A DNA stretch of 20,357 nucleotides, from NCBI GenBank assembly GCA_024223125.1, contig JAAEOP010001025.1:1-20357 (forward strand), in the 5' to 3' direction. This document shows, one piece after another, positions 8,018-15,582 of this stretch. The notes beneath the pieces are model-generated. The model saw only the letters and a program-made list of their open reading frames with translations, searched no databases and was not told the origin of the DNA. The position numbers and the translations under genes were made by a program. Source of the stretch: Chloroflexota bacterium (GTDB lineage: Bacteria > Chloroflexota > Anaerolineae > Promineifilales > Promineifilaceae). Every line of letters starts with the position of its first letter. Within the stretch, counting starts at the first letter, position 1.

Positions 8018-10468
8018 ATGATCCGGCGAGTCATAATTTTATCTGGCATCATCTTATTGCCGTTTCTTGGGTTAACGGCCGTATTTTTTAGATCGTTAAG
8101 GGCCGCTCCAACCTCGCCCATCTTGATTGATGCTGTGTTGTACGATGGGTATGGTTCTGGCAGTTCTGATGAGGCAATCCGTCTGAAAAATGTTAGCGGC
8201 GGACAGATTGACGTGACTGGTTGGGGAGTAAATGACGGTGAAAGTGTTACAGGAGCCGTCATTTCTACCACGACCATTCTTAGCCCTGGACAAGAACTCT
8301 GGCTGGCGAATAATGGGCTGGTATTCAAACAGCAGTTTGGTTTTTATCCCAATTTTGAATTCGACGACAGCTTACCCAACATACCCAATCTGATGGGAAA
8401 GTGGCCTACACTTAACAATAATGGCGATCAGGTTATTTTGCTGGATGATGCACTGTTGGTAGCAGATTGTGTAGCTTATGAAGATAACAACGGGGATGAT
8501 TGTGGCGGAGCCTGGAATGGTGCGGCCATCTCCCCCTATAAACCCTCAAGCAACATTGGCGTAGAAGGGCAGATTCTCTACCGCAAACGAGACCAACATA
8601 CAAACCAGCCTGTGCCAGACACACATACTGCGGCCGATTGGGCGCAATCAACGAGTGATGTGGTTGACGGCCGTAAACTCCTTTACCCTGGCTGGGATTT
8701 AGACACATTTTTCTACACAGCACAGATTACGGAAACGACTGTGTTAACGATTGCCGTTGCGCCTGATAATGCGTATGAGGCTATTGTCGCTCAAATCAAC
8801 AGCGCCCAACACAGTCTGCAAATAGAAGCCCTCACCTTTGAAAACCTGGGGTTAGCCTATGCCCTGCTGTCAGCTATTCAACGAGGTGTGCAACTAACGG
8901 TGTTGCTAGAAGGAGAACCGCCCGGTGGCGTACCGGATCAGGAAAAATATATCTGTGAACTGTTGGCGGCGGAGGGTAATGAGTGTTGGTTTATGTTTAA
9001 CGACAGCGATTTAGACATCTATGACCGATACACCAATCTGCACGCCAAATTTATCCTCATTGACGGGCAGCGGGTCATCGTCAGCAGTGAAAATTTAAGC
9101 CCTAATAGTCTGCCATATGATGGCAAGCAGGATGGCACCTGGGGACGACGAGGCGTAGTTCTCATCACGGATGCACCAGGAGTTATCAGACACATTCAAA
9201 CGGTGTTTGACCACGATTTTGATCCGACTTCTCACCGCGATATTACGGGCACGGCCATTATTGGTTCGCCGCCATTGGGATTTGTACCCGAAGTGGAAAC
9301 AGGCGGCGTCACCTACACCGTGCGTCACAAACATCCCCTCGCCATTGAAGGGACGTTTGCTTTTGAAGTGGTGCAGTCGCCAGAAAACAATCTGCGCTCT
9401 GTAGATGGCTTGTTGGGATTGATAAACCAAGCCCAGGTTGGGGATACCGTCTTGGTACAGCAGTTGAATGAACGGCCGTATTGGGGAGCCACTACATCCA
9501 ATCCGGTTGATGATCCCAATTTACGGTTAGAAGCTTATATTGCTGCCGCCCGGCGCGGAGCATCGGTACGGCTCTTGCTTGACAGTTATTTTGATTTTGG
9601 GGACGCTACCAGCAACACAGCTACATGTCTTTATGTTAATGATATTGCCCAAACGGAACAATTAGACCTGGTTTGTAAAACGAGCAACCCTACCGGTTTA
9701 GGTATTCATAATAAAATGGTGTTGGTGCAGGTAAACGGCCGAGGCGTTATCCATATCGGCAGCATAAACGGCACAGAACAGTCCAACAAAGCCAACCGAG
9801 AATTAGCCTTACAAGTCCAATCAGATACAGCTTATAATTATCTAGCAAAAATGTTTTTTCAAGATTGGGGCTATAAAATTTACCTGCCCATTCAATATAA
9901 CAATTACATTGGTCGGGCAACTCACCTCTTAATTAGCGAGATTCTCTATGATCCACCGGGCATTGATGATGCGGAATTCATTGAGTTAGTTAATCCAACA
10001 GCGCAGGTTATAAATATCGGCCGTTACAGTTTAGGGGATGCTGTCAATCATTCAGATTTTGAAGATGTTCGCCGTTTTCCTGATGACACCATGATCAATC
10101 CTGGAGAAACCTTGATCATTGCTACAACCGCCACCGCTTTTTTTAGCGAATATGGCCTCAACCCAGATTTTGAAATCGTAAACTCAGATAGCTTGGTGGC
10201 AGACTTATTAGATGATATGGTCTGGGGCGACCCCAATGCCATCCTACAGTTGGGAAACAGTGGTGACGAAGTCATTTTGCGTGATACCAACAACCAAGTC
10301 GTAGATGTTGTCACTTATGGCGACGGCAGTTATCCTGGCATAATCAGCTGCAATCTGGTTGCATCAAGTAATATTAGTCTGGAAAGATTTCCGTATTGGC
10401 AAGATACAGATAATTGTCTGGTTGATTTTCGCGAATGGCCGTTCCCCAACCCTGGCAGTTTGCCTTAA
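8018..10468 (+). CDS. Secreted phospholipase D-like protein flanked by two lamin-tail domains
   Basis: This protein has 816 residues. I chose the ATG at 8018 because GGGAGGA lies 7 nt upstream and the product then starts with a basic tip and a hydrophobic signal/anchor (residues 4-26); the frame also extends upstream to a GTG at 7967. Residues 36 to about 165 form a lamin-tail (LTD) beta-sandwich (VLYDGYGS, GWGVNDG, LSPGQELWLANN). A PLD module follows with a full HxK(x)4D motif (His342, Lys344, Asp349). A second module has HNKMVLVQ (His564, Lys566), where the expected Asp is Gln571. A second LTD spans about 635-790 (LLISEILYDPPG, DDAEFIELVNP). LTDs occur with secreted nucleases and hydrolases in many bacteria, so an extracellular nuclease or phosphodiesterase is plausible. 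The substrate is not shown by sequence. Confidence 0.87.
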   Translation: MIRRVIILSGIILLPFLGLTAVFFRSLRAAPTSPILIDAVLYDGYGSGSSDEAIRLKNVSGGQIDVTGWGVNDGESVTGAVISTTTILSPGQELWLANNGLVFKQQFGFYPNFEFDDSLPNIPNLMGKWPTLNNNGDQVILLDDALLVADCVAYEDNNGDDCGGAWNGAAISPYKPSSNIGVEGQILYRKRDQHTNQPVPDTHTAADWAQSTSDVVDGRKLLYPGWDLDTFFYTAQITETTVLTIAVAPDNAYEAIVAQINSAQHSLQIEALTFENLGLAYALLSAIQRGVQLTVLLEGEPPGGVPDQEKYICELLAAEGNECWFMFNDSDLDIYDRYTNLHAKFILIDGQRVIVSSENLSPNSLPYDGKQDGTWGRRGVVLITDAPGVIRHIQTVFDHDFDPTSHRDITGTAIIGSPPLGFVPEVETGGVTYTVRHKHPLAIEGTFAFEVVQSPENNLRSVDGLLGLINQAQVGDTVLVQQLNERPYWGATTSNPVDDPNLRLEAYIAAARRGASVRLLLDSYFDFGDATSNTATCLYVNDIAQTEQLDLVCKTSNPTGLGIHNKMVLVQVNGRGVIHIGSINGTEQSNKANRELALQVQSDTAYNYLAKMFFQDWGYKIYLPIQYNNYIGRATHLLISEILYDPPGIDDAEFIELVNPTAQVINIGRYSLGDAVNHSDFEDVRRFPDDTMINPGETLIIATTATAFFSEYGLNPDFEIVNSDSLVADLLDDMVWGDPNAILQLGNSGDEVILRDTNNQVVDVVTYGDGSYPGIISCNLVASSNISLERFPYWQDTDNCLVDFREWPFPNPGSLP

Positions 10469-10475
10469 ACGTAAA

Positions 10476-10498
10476 AAAGCCTGCATTTTGCAGGCTTT
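10476..10498. terminator. Bidirectional terminator between PLD gene and RiPP-like precursor
   Basis: AAAGCCTGCA (10476-10485) pairs with TGCAGGCTTT (10489-10498) around TTT. Read on the - strand the stem is followed by six T, making a strong terminator for the small precursor gene. On the + strand it is 7 bp behind the PLD stop but has only a short T run. Confidence 0.85.
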
Positions 10499-10550
10499 AT
10501 AAGTCAAAATATAAAATGGTAACGACTGTTATCGTGAAAGCTATTTGATT

Positions 10551-10718
10551 TTAGTTATCAAAGAGATCGGCCGGATCAACAGTTTTACTTTTGCTTGTAT
10601 CTGCTGAAAAAGGCGAACCCGCACGTGTGCTAATCTTGCCTTTGTAAATAATGGTGGGCGTTTCATAAGAGGCACGTTTAATTTTTGTGTTTGCTTCTTT
10701 CCCAACTGAATGATTCAT
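10551..10718 (-). CDS. Lasso-peptide-like RiPP precursor, 55 residues
   Basis: The ATG at 10718 has AGGAGG (10725-10730) 6 nt upstream, and the stop is TAA at 10551-10553. The product has the leader signature of lasso precursors: Tyr18-x2-Pro21-x-Ile23-x3-Gly27-x-Ile29-x-Thr31. In known lasso leaders, Y-x2-P-x-L-x3-G is the part bound by the PqqD-like recognition protein, and a Thr sits at position -2 of the cut site. Cutting after Arg32 gives a core starting Ala33 with Asp40 at core position 8, a permitted ring acceptor; cutting after Ala33 gives Gly1 and Asp7. The core ends in VDPADLFDN, rich in Asp. No asparagine-synthetase-like cyclase, transglutaminase-like protease, PqqD homologue or transporter lies in the window, so the precursor looks orphan. 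A non-lasso role for a peptide sharing this leader cannot be excluded. Confidence 0.68.
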   Translation of the reverse strand: MNHSVGKEANTKIKRASYETPTIIYKGKISTRAGSPFSADTSKSKTVDPADLFDN

Positions 10719-10757
10719 CTAAATCCTCCTCGAAATTTACTAACTCACAAATAAATA

Positions 10758-10778
10758 CATGTTTTCAGATTAAACATG
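10758..10778 (-). promoter_or_regulatory. Leader hairpin upstream of the RiPP-like gene
   Basis: CATGTTT (10758-10764) and AAACATG (10772-10778) form a 7-bp stem with a 7-nt loop within the predicted 5' untranslated region, about 28 nt before the ribosome binding site. Function unknown. Confidence 0.35.
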
Positions 10779-10843
10779 CCTTTTCCTACAATTGGATAAA
10801 TTTACCAACCACATCAAATTAATAATAAAAATATCGTAAAGTT

Positions 10844-10872
10844 ATTATCCTCAATATACCAAACTGTGTCAA
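10844..10872 (-). promoter_or_regulatory. Strong promoter of the RiPP-like precursor
   Basis: On the reverse strand a perfect TTGACA (10867-10872) is followed after exactly 17 bp by GATAAT (10844-10849). Transcription would start near 10837, giving a leader of about 118 nt before the ATG at 10718. Together with the terminator at 10476-10498 this makes a self-contained, single-gene unit. Confidence 0.75.
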
Positions 10873-10898
10873 CATGAGTTTTGCACAATATCAAATTG

Positions 10899-11097
10899 GA
10901 TATTTTGACATGGTTCATTTTGGGTATATATCATCTTTACAGTCTTGTATGTACATTGTGTAACTACGTTGTGCGCTTTGGGCGAATTTACTCCTGTACG
11001 CAACTGCAGAATTTAGCAAAGCGACTAAATAGGTCGGTAAACACTGTAAAGGAACTTTGGGCTTCTTTTGCCCTCATTTGAACCATGTCGATATTTT
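10899..11097. mobile_element. MITE-like element with 11-bp TIRs and 8-bp target duplication
   Basis: GACATGGTTCA (10907-10917) and its exact reverse complement TGAACCATGTC (11079-11089) bound a 183-bp AT-rich segment. Immediately outside both ends is the same 8-mer, GATATTTT (10899-10906 and 11090-11097). Terminal inverted repeats plus a direct flanking duplication are the mark of a transposed element. It is too small to encode a transposase, so it would be moved in trans. A + frame across it (10881-11081) ends inside the right repeat and reads NLAKRLNRSVNTVKELW near its end, perhaps a transposase or HTH leftover. An 8-bp duplication fits several IS families; I cannot say which. Confidence 0.72.
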
Positions 11098-11183
11098 GAC
11101 TTTGTTGTATTCAGGACAAATGACCTATAATTTCGTTGTATTGCTCAGAAAATTAGGCTACAAAACTTACAGTTGTCATTAAA

Positions 11184-11198
11184 ATCGTATATTACGAT
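11184..11198 (-). terminator. Weak hairpin behind the ribonucleotide reductase gene
   Basis: On the - strand ATCGTA-ATA-TACGAT is followed by a short T run, about 40 nt after the RNR stop codon. It is a plausible but weak terminator. Confidence 0.35.
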
Positions 11199-11235
11199 GC
11201 ACCACACAAGGCCCTATCTATCACAGTCAGATCAA

Positions 11236-13560
11236 CTAAATATCACAACCGCCTGCCAGACAGGCAAACTCTTGGGCTGCTGTTGTTAGGTCTTCTTCTT
11301 CGTAGCGGTAAATCTTAGAGAAGTCAATTTCCGGAAATTTTACTGCCAGTTGAGCATACTCGTCAGCGTCAATTTCAGTATATGGCATTTGATCGTATTG
11401 AGCGTCAAATGTGGGTAAGAAGGCCATCCCTCCAATTCTATCTTGATTTTTCCAGACCCAGCGGATGATATCCAACACTTCATCAGGTGTATAAGTAATG
11501 GTTACGCTGGGGTTATGTTCTGTGTAGTGCAGCTTGTTTTGCAACCAGAAATCACACTGTTCTAAGGCAGATCGTTCGTTTCGGGTAACGGCCGTATCCG
11601 GTGCAGAAACTGGAAAATGAACAACCCAGGTCGTGGCGTTTTCTCGTGTTTGTCCGTTTTCCGGGTCCATCGGTACACCAGCATCATTTAAGACCTTGTA
11701 AACAGGTGAATGCGCCCCCACCCGCACATTACGAATGTAATAGGGCGCCCAACGAGCGTGCAGTCCAGAAGATGAATTAACAAGTTGGGAAGAATTGCCA
11801 GAAGGCTTTACACAGGTAACAGAAGCTGACTGATTAATGCCTAACATATCGGCATAGAGACGATTTGTTTCCACGGCAACAGCTTGTAGTTTCTCCTGGT
11901 TGGTCGGGTCCTGGGCGGCAGGGCTGTCCATCTGGCCATTCAGGTCTACACCCAACAGCCGTTCTTCCATACAGTTTTTCTGCCATTCAGGGCGTAACCC
12001 AGGGAAGTAGGTAGCCATAGACTGAATTGTGCCAATAATGGCTGCCAATTCTACTTTTTCATGCAATGCTTCATAGGTATCATCGGCGCGAGCGATGGCG
12101 CTGGTTAGGTTGCAAAATTGAGACGGCCGAAGCAAAATTTCTCCGCACGGATTTGTGCCAAACTCAGCTAGAGTACGTCTTTCTGGCCGATTATTTATTG
12201 CCGCCCGCCGGTTAAAAATACCTGGTTCACCCCGTCCCGACTCCACCATATCCAGTACAAAGCGGGTGATTTCTGCCTGCGTCAGTTCCCGGCTGGGCCA
12301 CACAGCCGAATTGTTAGCATTCCAACGCTGGCTGTTATTGCGCCAGAAATCACCATCTTTGCAGTGGGCCATATCCAGGTCATCATAATCAAACAGGGAA
12401 ATCATAGCCGTTCTGCGTACGCCCCCCGAAACGGCCGCATTACCCACCGCACACATAATGTCATGGGCATCTAAAGAGCGAAGGAAGCCGCCTTGCCGGG
12501 CCAAAATACGGGAACGGGCAAAATCCATCATTTGGCGCAATGGTTCCGGTCCGGAAGCTCTCCCTCCTTTCACTCGCAAAGGCATTCCGGCCGATCGCAC
12601 TTCCGAATAATCAAATTTTACATCTTGGCCATGAAACCAGGCATTTAAGCCTACTCGAACTGCATCGGCCCATCCTTCAGATGTGTCTGCAACCACATGT
12701 GTGGGGGCTGGTTTACCCGACTGCCGCACAATGCGTGGGAACTGCTCTACATATTGCCTTTCTACAGAAAATCCTACGCCACAACCGCTCATAGATATAA
12801 TTAAAGCTTCTACAAATGAATCTATGCTGTCTACCGGCATATAAGAGCAGTTATAAATAGCAATATTATTGCGTCGGGCGGCCGGGCCAGCCATGGCCAG
12901 TAGACGCATGGAAGGCATGACCTTCATGTCTAAGATGCCCTGACGAATACGATCATACACGTTATCGGGTAGGCGAAAGTCTGATAATTCACGTAAAAAA
13001 TCTACCGCCCGATTCACAGTCTCTACCCAGGTTTCGCGGCGACCCAGATCATAATTAAAACGAGAATACTTATCATAAAACTGAAACTTTTGCAGTTGGG
13101 TGGGAAAGTATCGGTCTGATTCGGCAAATGCTTCCCGAACTTCTGGGAGGACGGGGCGTTTGACACGCATTTTGGCATGTTCGGCACGATAGAGAATGTA
13201 ATGTTTGGCGGCCTCATATTCTCCGGCTGCCTGGAGTACCATCTCGACGATGTCTTGTACCCCTTCTACAGTAGGCAGGTCAAATTTGGCAGCGACGACA
13301 TTGACAACTTGATGAGTAATTTCATTTAACGGGGTTCGAGGTTCTTCACCCCGACTGGTAAAGCATTTTTTTAGGGCATTTTGGATGAGTTGTTGGTCGA
13401 AGGGAACAATACGGCCGTCTCGCTTAACAATACTCTTAGGTACAGCTACCTTAAAGTAAATGCTGTCGGCGGCCAGATCATCTTTACCATTTTTGCTATT
13501 GGCGCCATTTTTCTGGGGGGGGTCAATAACCTGGATTTGCACTGATTGCTTTTCAGACAT
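11236..13560 (-). CDS. nrdJ: Class II (adenosylcobalamin-dependent) ribonucleoside-triphosphate reductase
   Basis: This 774-residue enzyme makes deoxynucleotides using coenzyme B12. An ATP-cone (about residues 43-130, starting VPKSIVKRDGRIVPFD) gives allosteric control. The catalytic barrel has the three expected cysteines: Cys238 (IYNC, reductant pair), Cys472 with Asn470 and Glu474 in NPCGEI (thiyl radical site), and Cys483 (QFCNLTS, second reductant). The C-terminus ends in C-x4-C (Cys767, Cys772), the swinging thiol pair of the Lactobacillus-type monomeric RTPR. MSGCGVGFSV and SLDAHDIMCAVGNAAVSGGVRR also fit that subfamily, while the zinc-binding tail of longer NrdJ forms is missing. The ATG at 13560 has GGAGAAAG upstream. 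It lies 103 nt after nrdR on the same strand and is probably cotranscribed with it. No oxygen-dependent RNR is seen here. Confidence 0.93.
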   Translation of the reverse strand: MSEKQSVQIQVIDPPQKNGANSKNGKDDLAADSIYFKVAVPKSIVKRDGRIVPFDQQLIQNALKKCFTSRGEEPRTPLNEITHQVVNVVAAKFDLPTVEGVQDIVEMVLQAAGEYEAAKHYILYRAEHAKMRVKRPVLPEVREAFAESDRYFPTQLQKFQFYDKYSRFNYDLGRRETWVETVNRAVDFLRELSDFRLPDNVYDRIRQGILDMKVMPSMRLLAMAGPAARRNNIAIYNCSYMPVDSIDSFVEALIISMSGCGVGFSVERQYVEQFPRIVRQSGKPAPTHVVADTSEGWADAVRVGLNAWFHGQDVKFDYSEVRSAGMPLRVKGGRASGPEPLRQMMDFARSRILARQGGFLRSLDAHDIMCAVGNAAVSGGVRRTAMISLFDYDDLDMAHCKDGDFWRNNSQRWNANNSAVWPSRELTQAEITRFVLDMVESGRGEPGIFNRRAAINNRPERRTLAEFGTNPCGEILLRPSQFCNLTSAIARADDTYEALHEKVELAAIIGTIQSMATYFPGLRPEWQKNCMEERLLGVDLNGQMDSPAAQDPTNQEKLQAVAVETNRLYADMLGINQSASVTCVKPSGNSSQLVNSSSGLHARWAPYYIRNVRVGAHSPVYKVLNDAGVPMDPENGQTRENATTWVVHFPVSAPDTAVTRNERSALEQCDFWLQNKLHYTEHNPSVTITYTPDEVLDIIRWVWKNQDRIGGMAFLPTFDAQYDQMPYTEIDADEYAQLAVKFPEIDFSKIYRYEEEDLTTAAQEFACLAGGCDI

Positions 13561-13663
13561 CGTATACTTTCTCCTAATAAAATTGTAGATTTACTGATCA
13601 ACAAGCACAACTATGCTAATGCTGTATGGGCATAAGCGTGGGTAGGATGGGGTGGTTTGTCCC

Positions 13664-14122
13664 TTATTTGTTTTTGGCTTTGCGAAGTCGGTCTATTTCT
13701 TTGTGGATAGCTTCCAAATCTTCCAGACCCATGTAAACGGTGACGTAGCGAATGTAGGCGACCTCATCCAGGTCTTTGAGCTTTTCAATGACTGAATCGC
13801 CAACTATCTTACTGGACACTTCTGCTTTTCCTAATTGCTGCAATCCAGCCTCTACTTCACCGGCAACACGTTCAATGTCGGCCGCGGCTACCGGCCGTTT
13901 GGCACAGGCAAGTCTAAGCCCTCCCATCAGTTTATCCCGTGAAAATTCCTCCCGCGTTCCATCCTGTTTCACTAGCAGTGGTGTGGCCAGAATCGGCCGC
14001 TCGTAGGAGCTAAACCGCTGCTTGCATTTATCGCAGACACGCCGCCGTCTTGTTCCCCCACGGGCATCATGGCTGGTGTCTATTACACGGGTTTTAGGAT
14101 GGTGACAATAAGGGCAGTTCAC
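13664..14122 (-). CDS. nrdR: Transcriptional repressor NrdR
   Basis: This 152-residue protein is the usual size for NrdR, the nucleotide-sensing repressor of ribonucleotide reductase genes. A zinc ribbon is formed by Cys3, Cys6, Cys30 and Cys33, with the Arg-rich GGTRRRR stretch between the pairs that contacts DNA. An ATP-cone follows (about residues 48-138: LLVKQDGTREEFSRDKL ... YIRYVTVYMGL). The start codon is GTG at 14122 with GGAGG (14130-14134) 7 nt upstream, giving the conserved MNCPYC start. It precedes nrdJ and lies behind a promoter carrying NrdR-box-like palindromes, so autoregulation together with nrdJ is likely. Confidence 0.97.
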   Translation of the reverse strand: MNCPYCHHPKTRVIDTSHDARGGTRRRRVCDKCKQRFSSYERPILATPLLVKQDGTREEFSRDKLMGGLRLACAKRPVAAADIERVAGEVEAGLQQLGKAEVSSKIVGDSVIEKLKDLDEVAYIRYVTVYMGLEDLEAIHKEIDRLRKAKNK

Positions 14123-14187
14123 AAATAAGCCTCCGGTTCAGGTCTGTAACCTAAATATGGAAATGGTGGCAAGAAATAGACACAACA

Positions 14188-14203
14188 ACACCATATATAG
14201 GGT
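14188..14203 (-). promoter_or_regulatory. NrdR box (operator)
   Basis: ACACCATATATAGGGT matches the known 16-bp NrdR box pattern (ACAC-W-ATATAT-W-GTGT) closely and is an imperfect palindrome. It lies about 40 nt downstream of the predicted start of the nrdR transcript. Confidence 0.65.
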
Positions 14204-14218
14204 TTTTGCAGATGGCGT

Positions 14219-14234
14219 CCCCCAAATGTGGTAG
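14219..14234 (-). promoter_or_regulatory. Second, degenerate NrdR-box candidate
   Basis: This site is exactly 31 bp centre to centre from the first box with a 15-bp linker, the spacing known for cooperative NrdR pairs. It keeps only about half of the consensus positions. Another weak candidate is at about 14148-14163. Confidence 0.35.
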
Positions 14235-14245
14235 TAACGAGGGGC

Positions 14246-14274
14246 ATTATAACATACGGTCGATCCCCTGACAA
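14246..14274 (-). promoter_or_regulatory. Promoter of nrdR-nrdJ
   Basis: On the reverse strand TTGTCA (14269-14274) and a perfect TATAAT (14246-14251) are 17 bp apart. Transcription would begin near 14239, just before the two NrdR-box candidates, so bound repressor would sit on the early transcribed region. Confidence 0.75.
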
Positions 14275-14354
14275 CCTGTGTTTACCTTAAAACCTTGACT
14301 ATTTGTTAAACGGCCGTTAACGACCTGTTAATAATCAAAACAGATAAAATAGAT

Positions 14355-14403
14355 CGAGCCATTTGCCACCGCCACATCTAATTGGACGGCCGCAAATGGC
14401 TCG
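14355..14403 (-). terminator. Long inverted repeat behind the DUF4230 gene (possible terminator)
   Basis: CGAGCCATTTGC (14355-14366) and GCAAATGGCTCG (14392-14403) are perfect 12-bp arms separated by 25 nt. On the - strand the stem follows the DUF4230 stop and runs into a T-rich tract without a clean U run. It may be a terminator or a mobile hairpin repeat. One arm borders an ACGGCCG sequence. Confidence 0.5.
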
Positions 14404-14451
14404 TATGAATTGCAAATTCAGTTAGCTGAGGAAGGGGGAAGCTATCCTTCT

Positions 14452-15231
14452 TTAGGGCGCTGGTGTAGGTGTTGCTAAAACAAATCCTTTGGGCACTTCT
14501 TGCACATACGGCATAGGAGTAGGGGGTATTTCTTCAGTGAAGATGACTTCTTCAAAACCCAGGCTTTGCAGGAAACTGAGCATGTATTGTTGGGCATTGT
14601 ATTCGGCCGTTTCAACCACACCACTGGCAACTGCTTCTTCGCGCAAACGCTGCTCGGCTACACGGCGCACTTCCGACTCTAGCTGGGGATCAGCCCCAGC
14701 CAGCAGTCCAGTATCCCGATCGGCCACATACGATTTTTGGTTGTCCAGCGCGGGTAAATCATCAAAAATAACCGCCGGGGGCAAATGTACCATCACCGTA
14801 TCCGGATTTACCACTTGAAGATCATCCGACGTCATCTGAGCCAGATCTACCCCGGCTACAACTTTACCATGGGCTACAAAGATCATACTTTCGTCCATGA
14901 GACCCCACAGCATATCGTTAGTCCGCTCGGACGTGACTACTTTCTCCATTTCCACAGAAGCAGTTTCCAGCCGGGCCAGATTATTGATTTCATGGACAAT
15001 GGTGGTATTGCTGGGCAGAATTACAGGGGTGGCCTGCACAAATAACCCATTCACCAGATCATTTAATGGTTCGGTAACTGCCCGGTCTACTTTGTTAGCT
15101 GTAGAAATAACCGTATAGGTGGCTACCGACGCCATGATAAAAAAAAGTATTAGAAAAAAGTAAAATAATTTTTTAAGCAATGAATCACCCAAATAATTTT
15201 TCTCAGGCATAGTTATTGGTTCTCCAGTCAT
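14452..15231 (-). CDS. DUF4230 family membrane-anchored protein
   Basis: A 259-residue protein with a single N-terminal membrane helix (about residues 21-43, rich in Phe, Leu and Ile) and the rest probably outside the cytoplasm. Residues 80-215 match DUF4230 by eye: INNLARLETASVEMEKVV, FVAHGKVVAGVDLAQM, VMVHLPPAVIF, LDNQKSYVADRDTGLL, then an RRVAEQRLREEAVASG helix and LLxLGF-like LQSLGF. The C-terminus is proline/threonine-rich. The family has no established function. The start at 15231 is preceded by GAGG. An alternative ATG 21 nt downstream (15210) has GGAG upstream and is about as likely. It is apparently monocistronic. Confidence 0.85.
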   Translation of the reverse strand: MTGEPITMPEKNYLGDSLLKKLFYFFLILFFIMASVATYTVISTANKVDRAVTEPLNDLVNGLFVQATPVILPSNTTIVHEINNLARLETASVEMEKVVTSERTNDMLWGLMDESMIFVAHGKVVAGVDLAQMTSDDLQVVNPDTVMVHLPPAVIFDDLPALDNQKSYVADRDTGLLAGADPQLESEVRRVAEQRLREEAVASGVVETAEYNAQQYMLSFLQSLGFEEVIFTEEIPPTPMPYVQEVPKGFVLATPTPAP

Positions 15232-15342
15232 AAATAGCTTACCTCATGCACGTTGTAACGCCAACGGCCGTATCTCCGTTGCGGCGTCTCATACATGCCT
15301 CATATTGAATTTCTTGATAATGCCTGAAAATAGCTCCATCAC

Positions 15343-15360
15343 GCCAGACAGCCGTCTGGC
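15343..15360. repeat. Short perfect hairpin
   Basis: GCCAGAC (15343-15349) and GTCTGGC (15354-15360) with a 4-nt loop, just upstream of the antitoxin remnant and in the leader region of the DUF4230 gene. No T run. Role unknown. Confidence 0.35.
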
Positions 15361-15384
15361 ACATTAACTCAAGCGGCATTATAG

Positions 15385-15579
15385 ATGAAAGCGCTGGCAG
15401 ATGAACAGGCATTCATATTCTGCTTAATTATGAAGATCGGGGTTTGCGGTGGGCTTCCTTTCCAGCCTACTGCCAAAACACCCAATGCCGAGACATTGGC
15501 CGCCATGATGGAACTTGAGGACGGTGGAGGAGAGGTTTTCTTTACGACAGACGATCTATTTGCTGACTGGAATCGTTGA
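15385..15579 (+). pseudogene. RelB/DinJ-type antitoxin, N-terminally decayed
   Basis: The last 45 codons read GGLPFQPTAKTPNAETLAAM ... DDLFADWNR, the C-terminal signature of RelB/DinJ antitoxins (GLPF, PNAET, then an ELFADL-type end that binds the toxin). The N-terminal ribbon-helix-helix that should bind DNA and dimerise is not present in any frame upstream. An in-frame TAG directly precedes the first ATG and no ribosome binding site is visible. The 64-codon remnant ends 3 nt before the toxin remnant, the normal operon arrangement. Confidence 0.65.
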
Positions 15580-15582
15580 CCG

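Noticed and set aside
10881..11081. 66-codon + frame with an HTH-like end
   Set aside because: It starts outside and ends inside the MITE-like element, uses TTG with no ribosome site, and is AT-rich; treated as element content.
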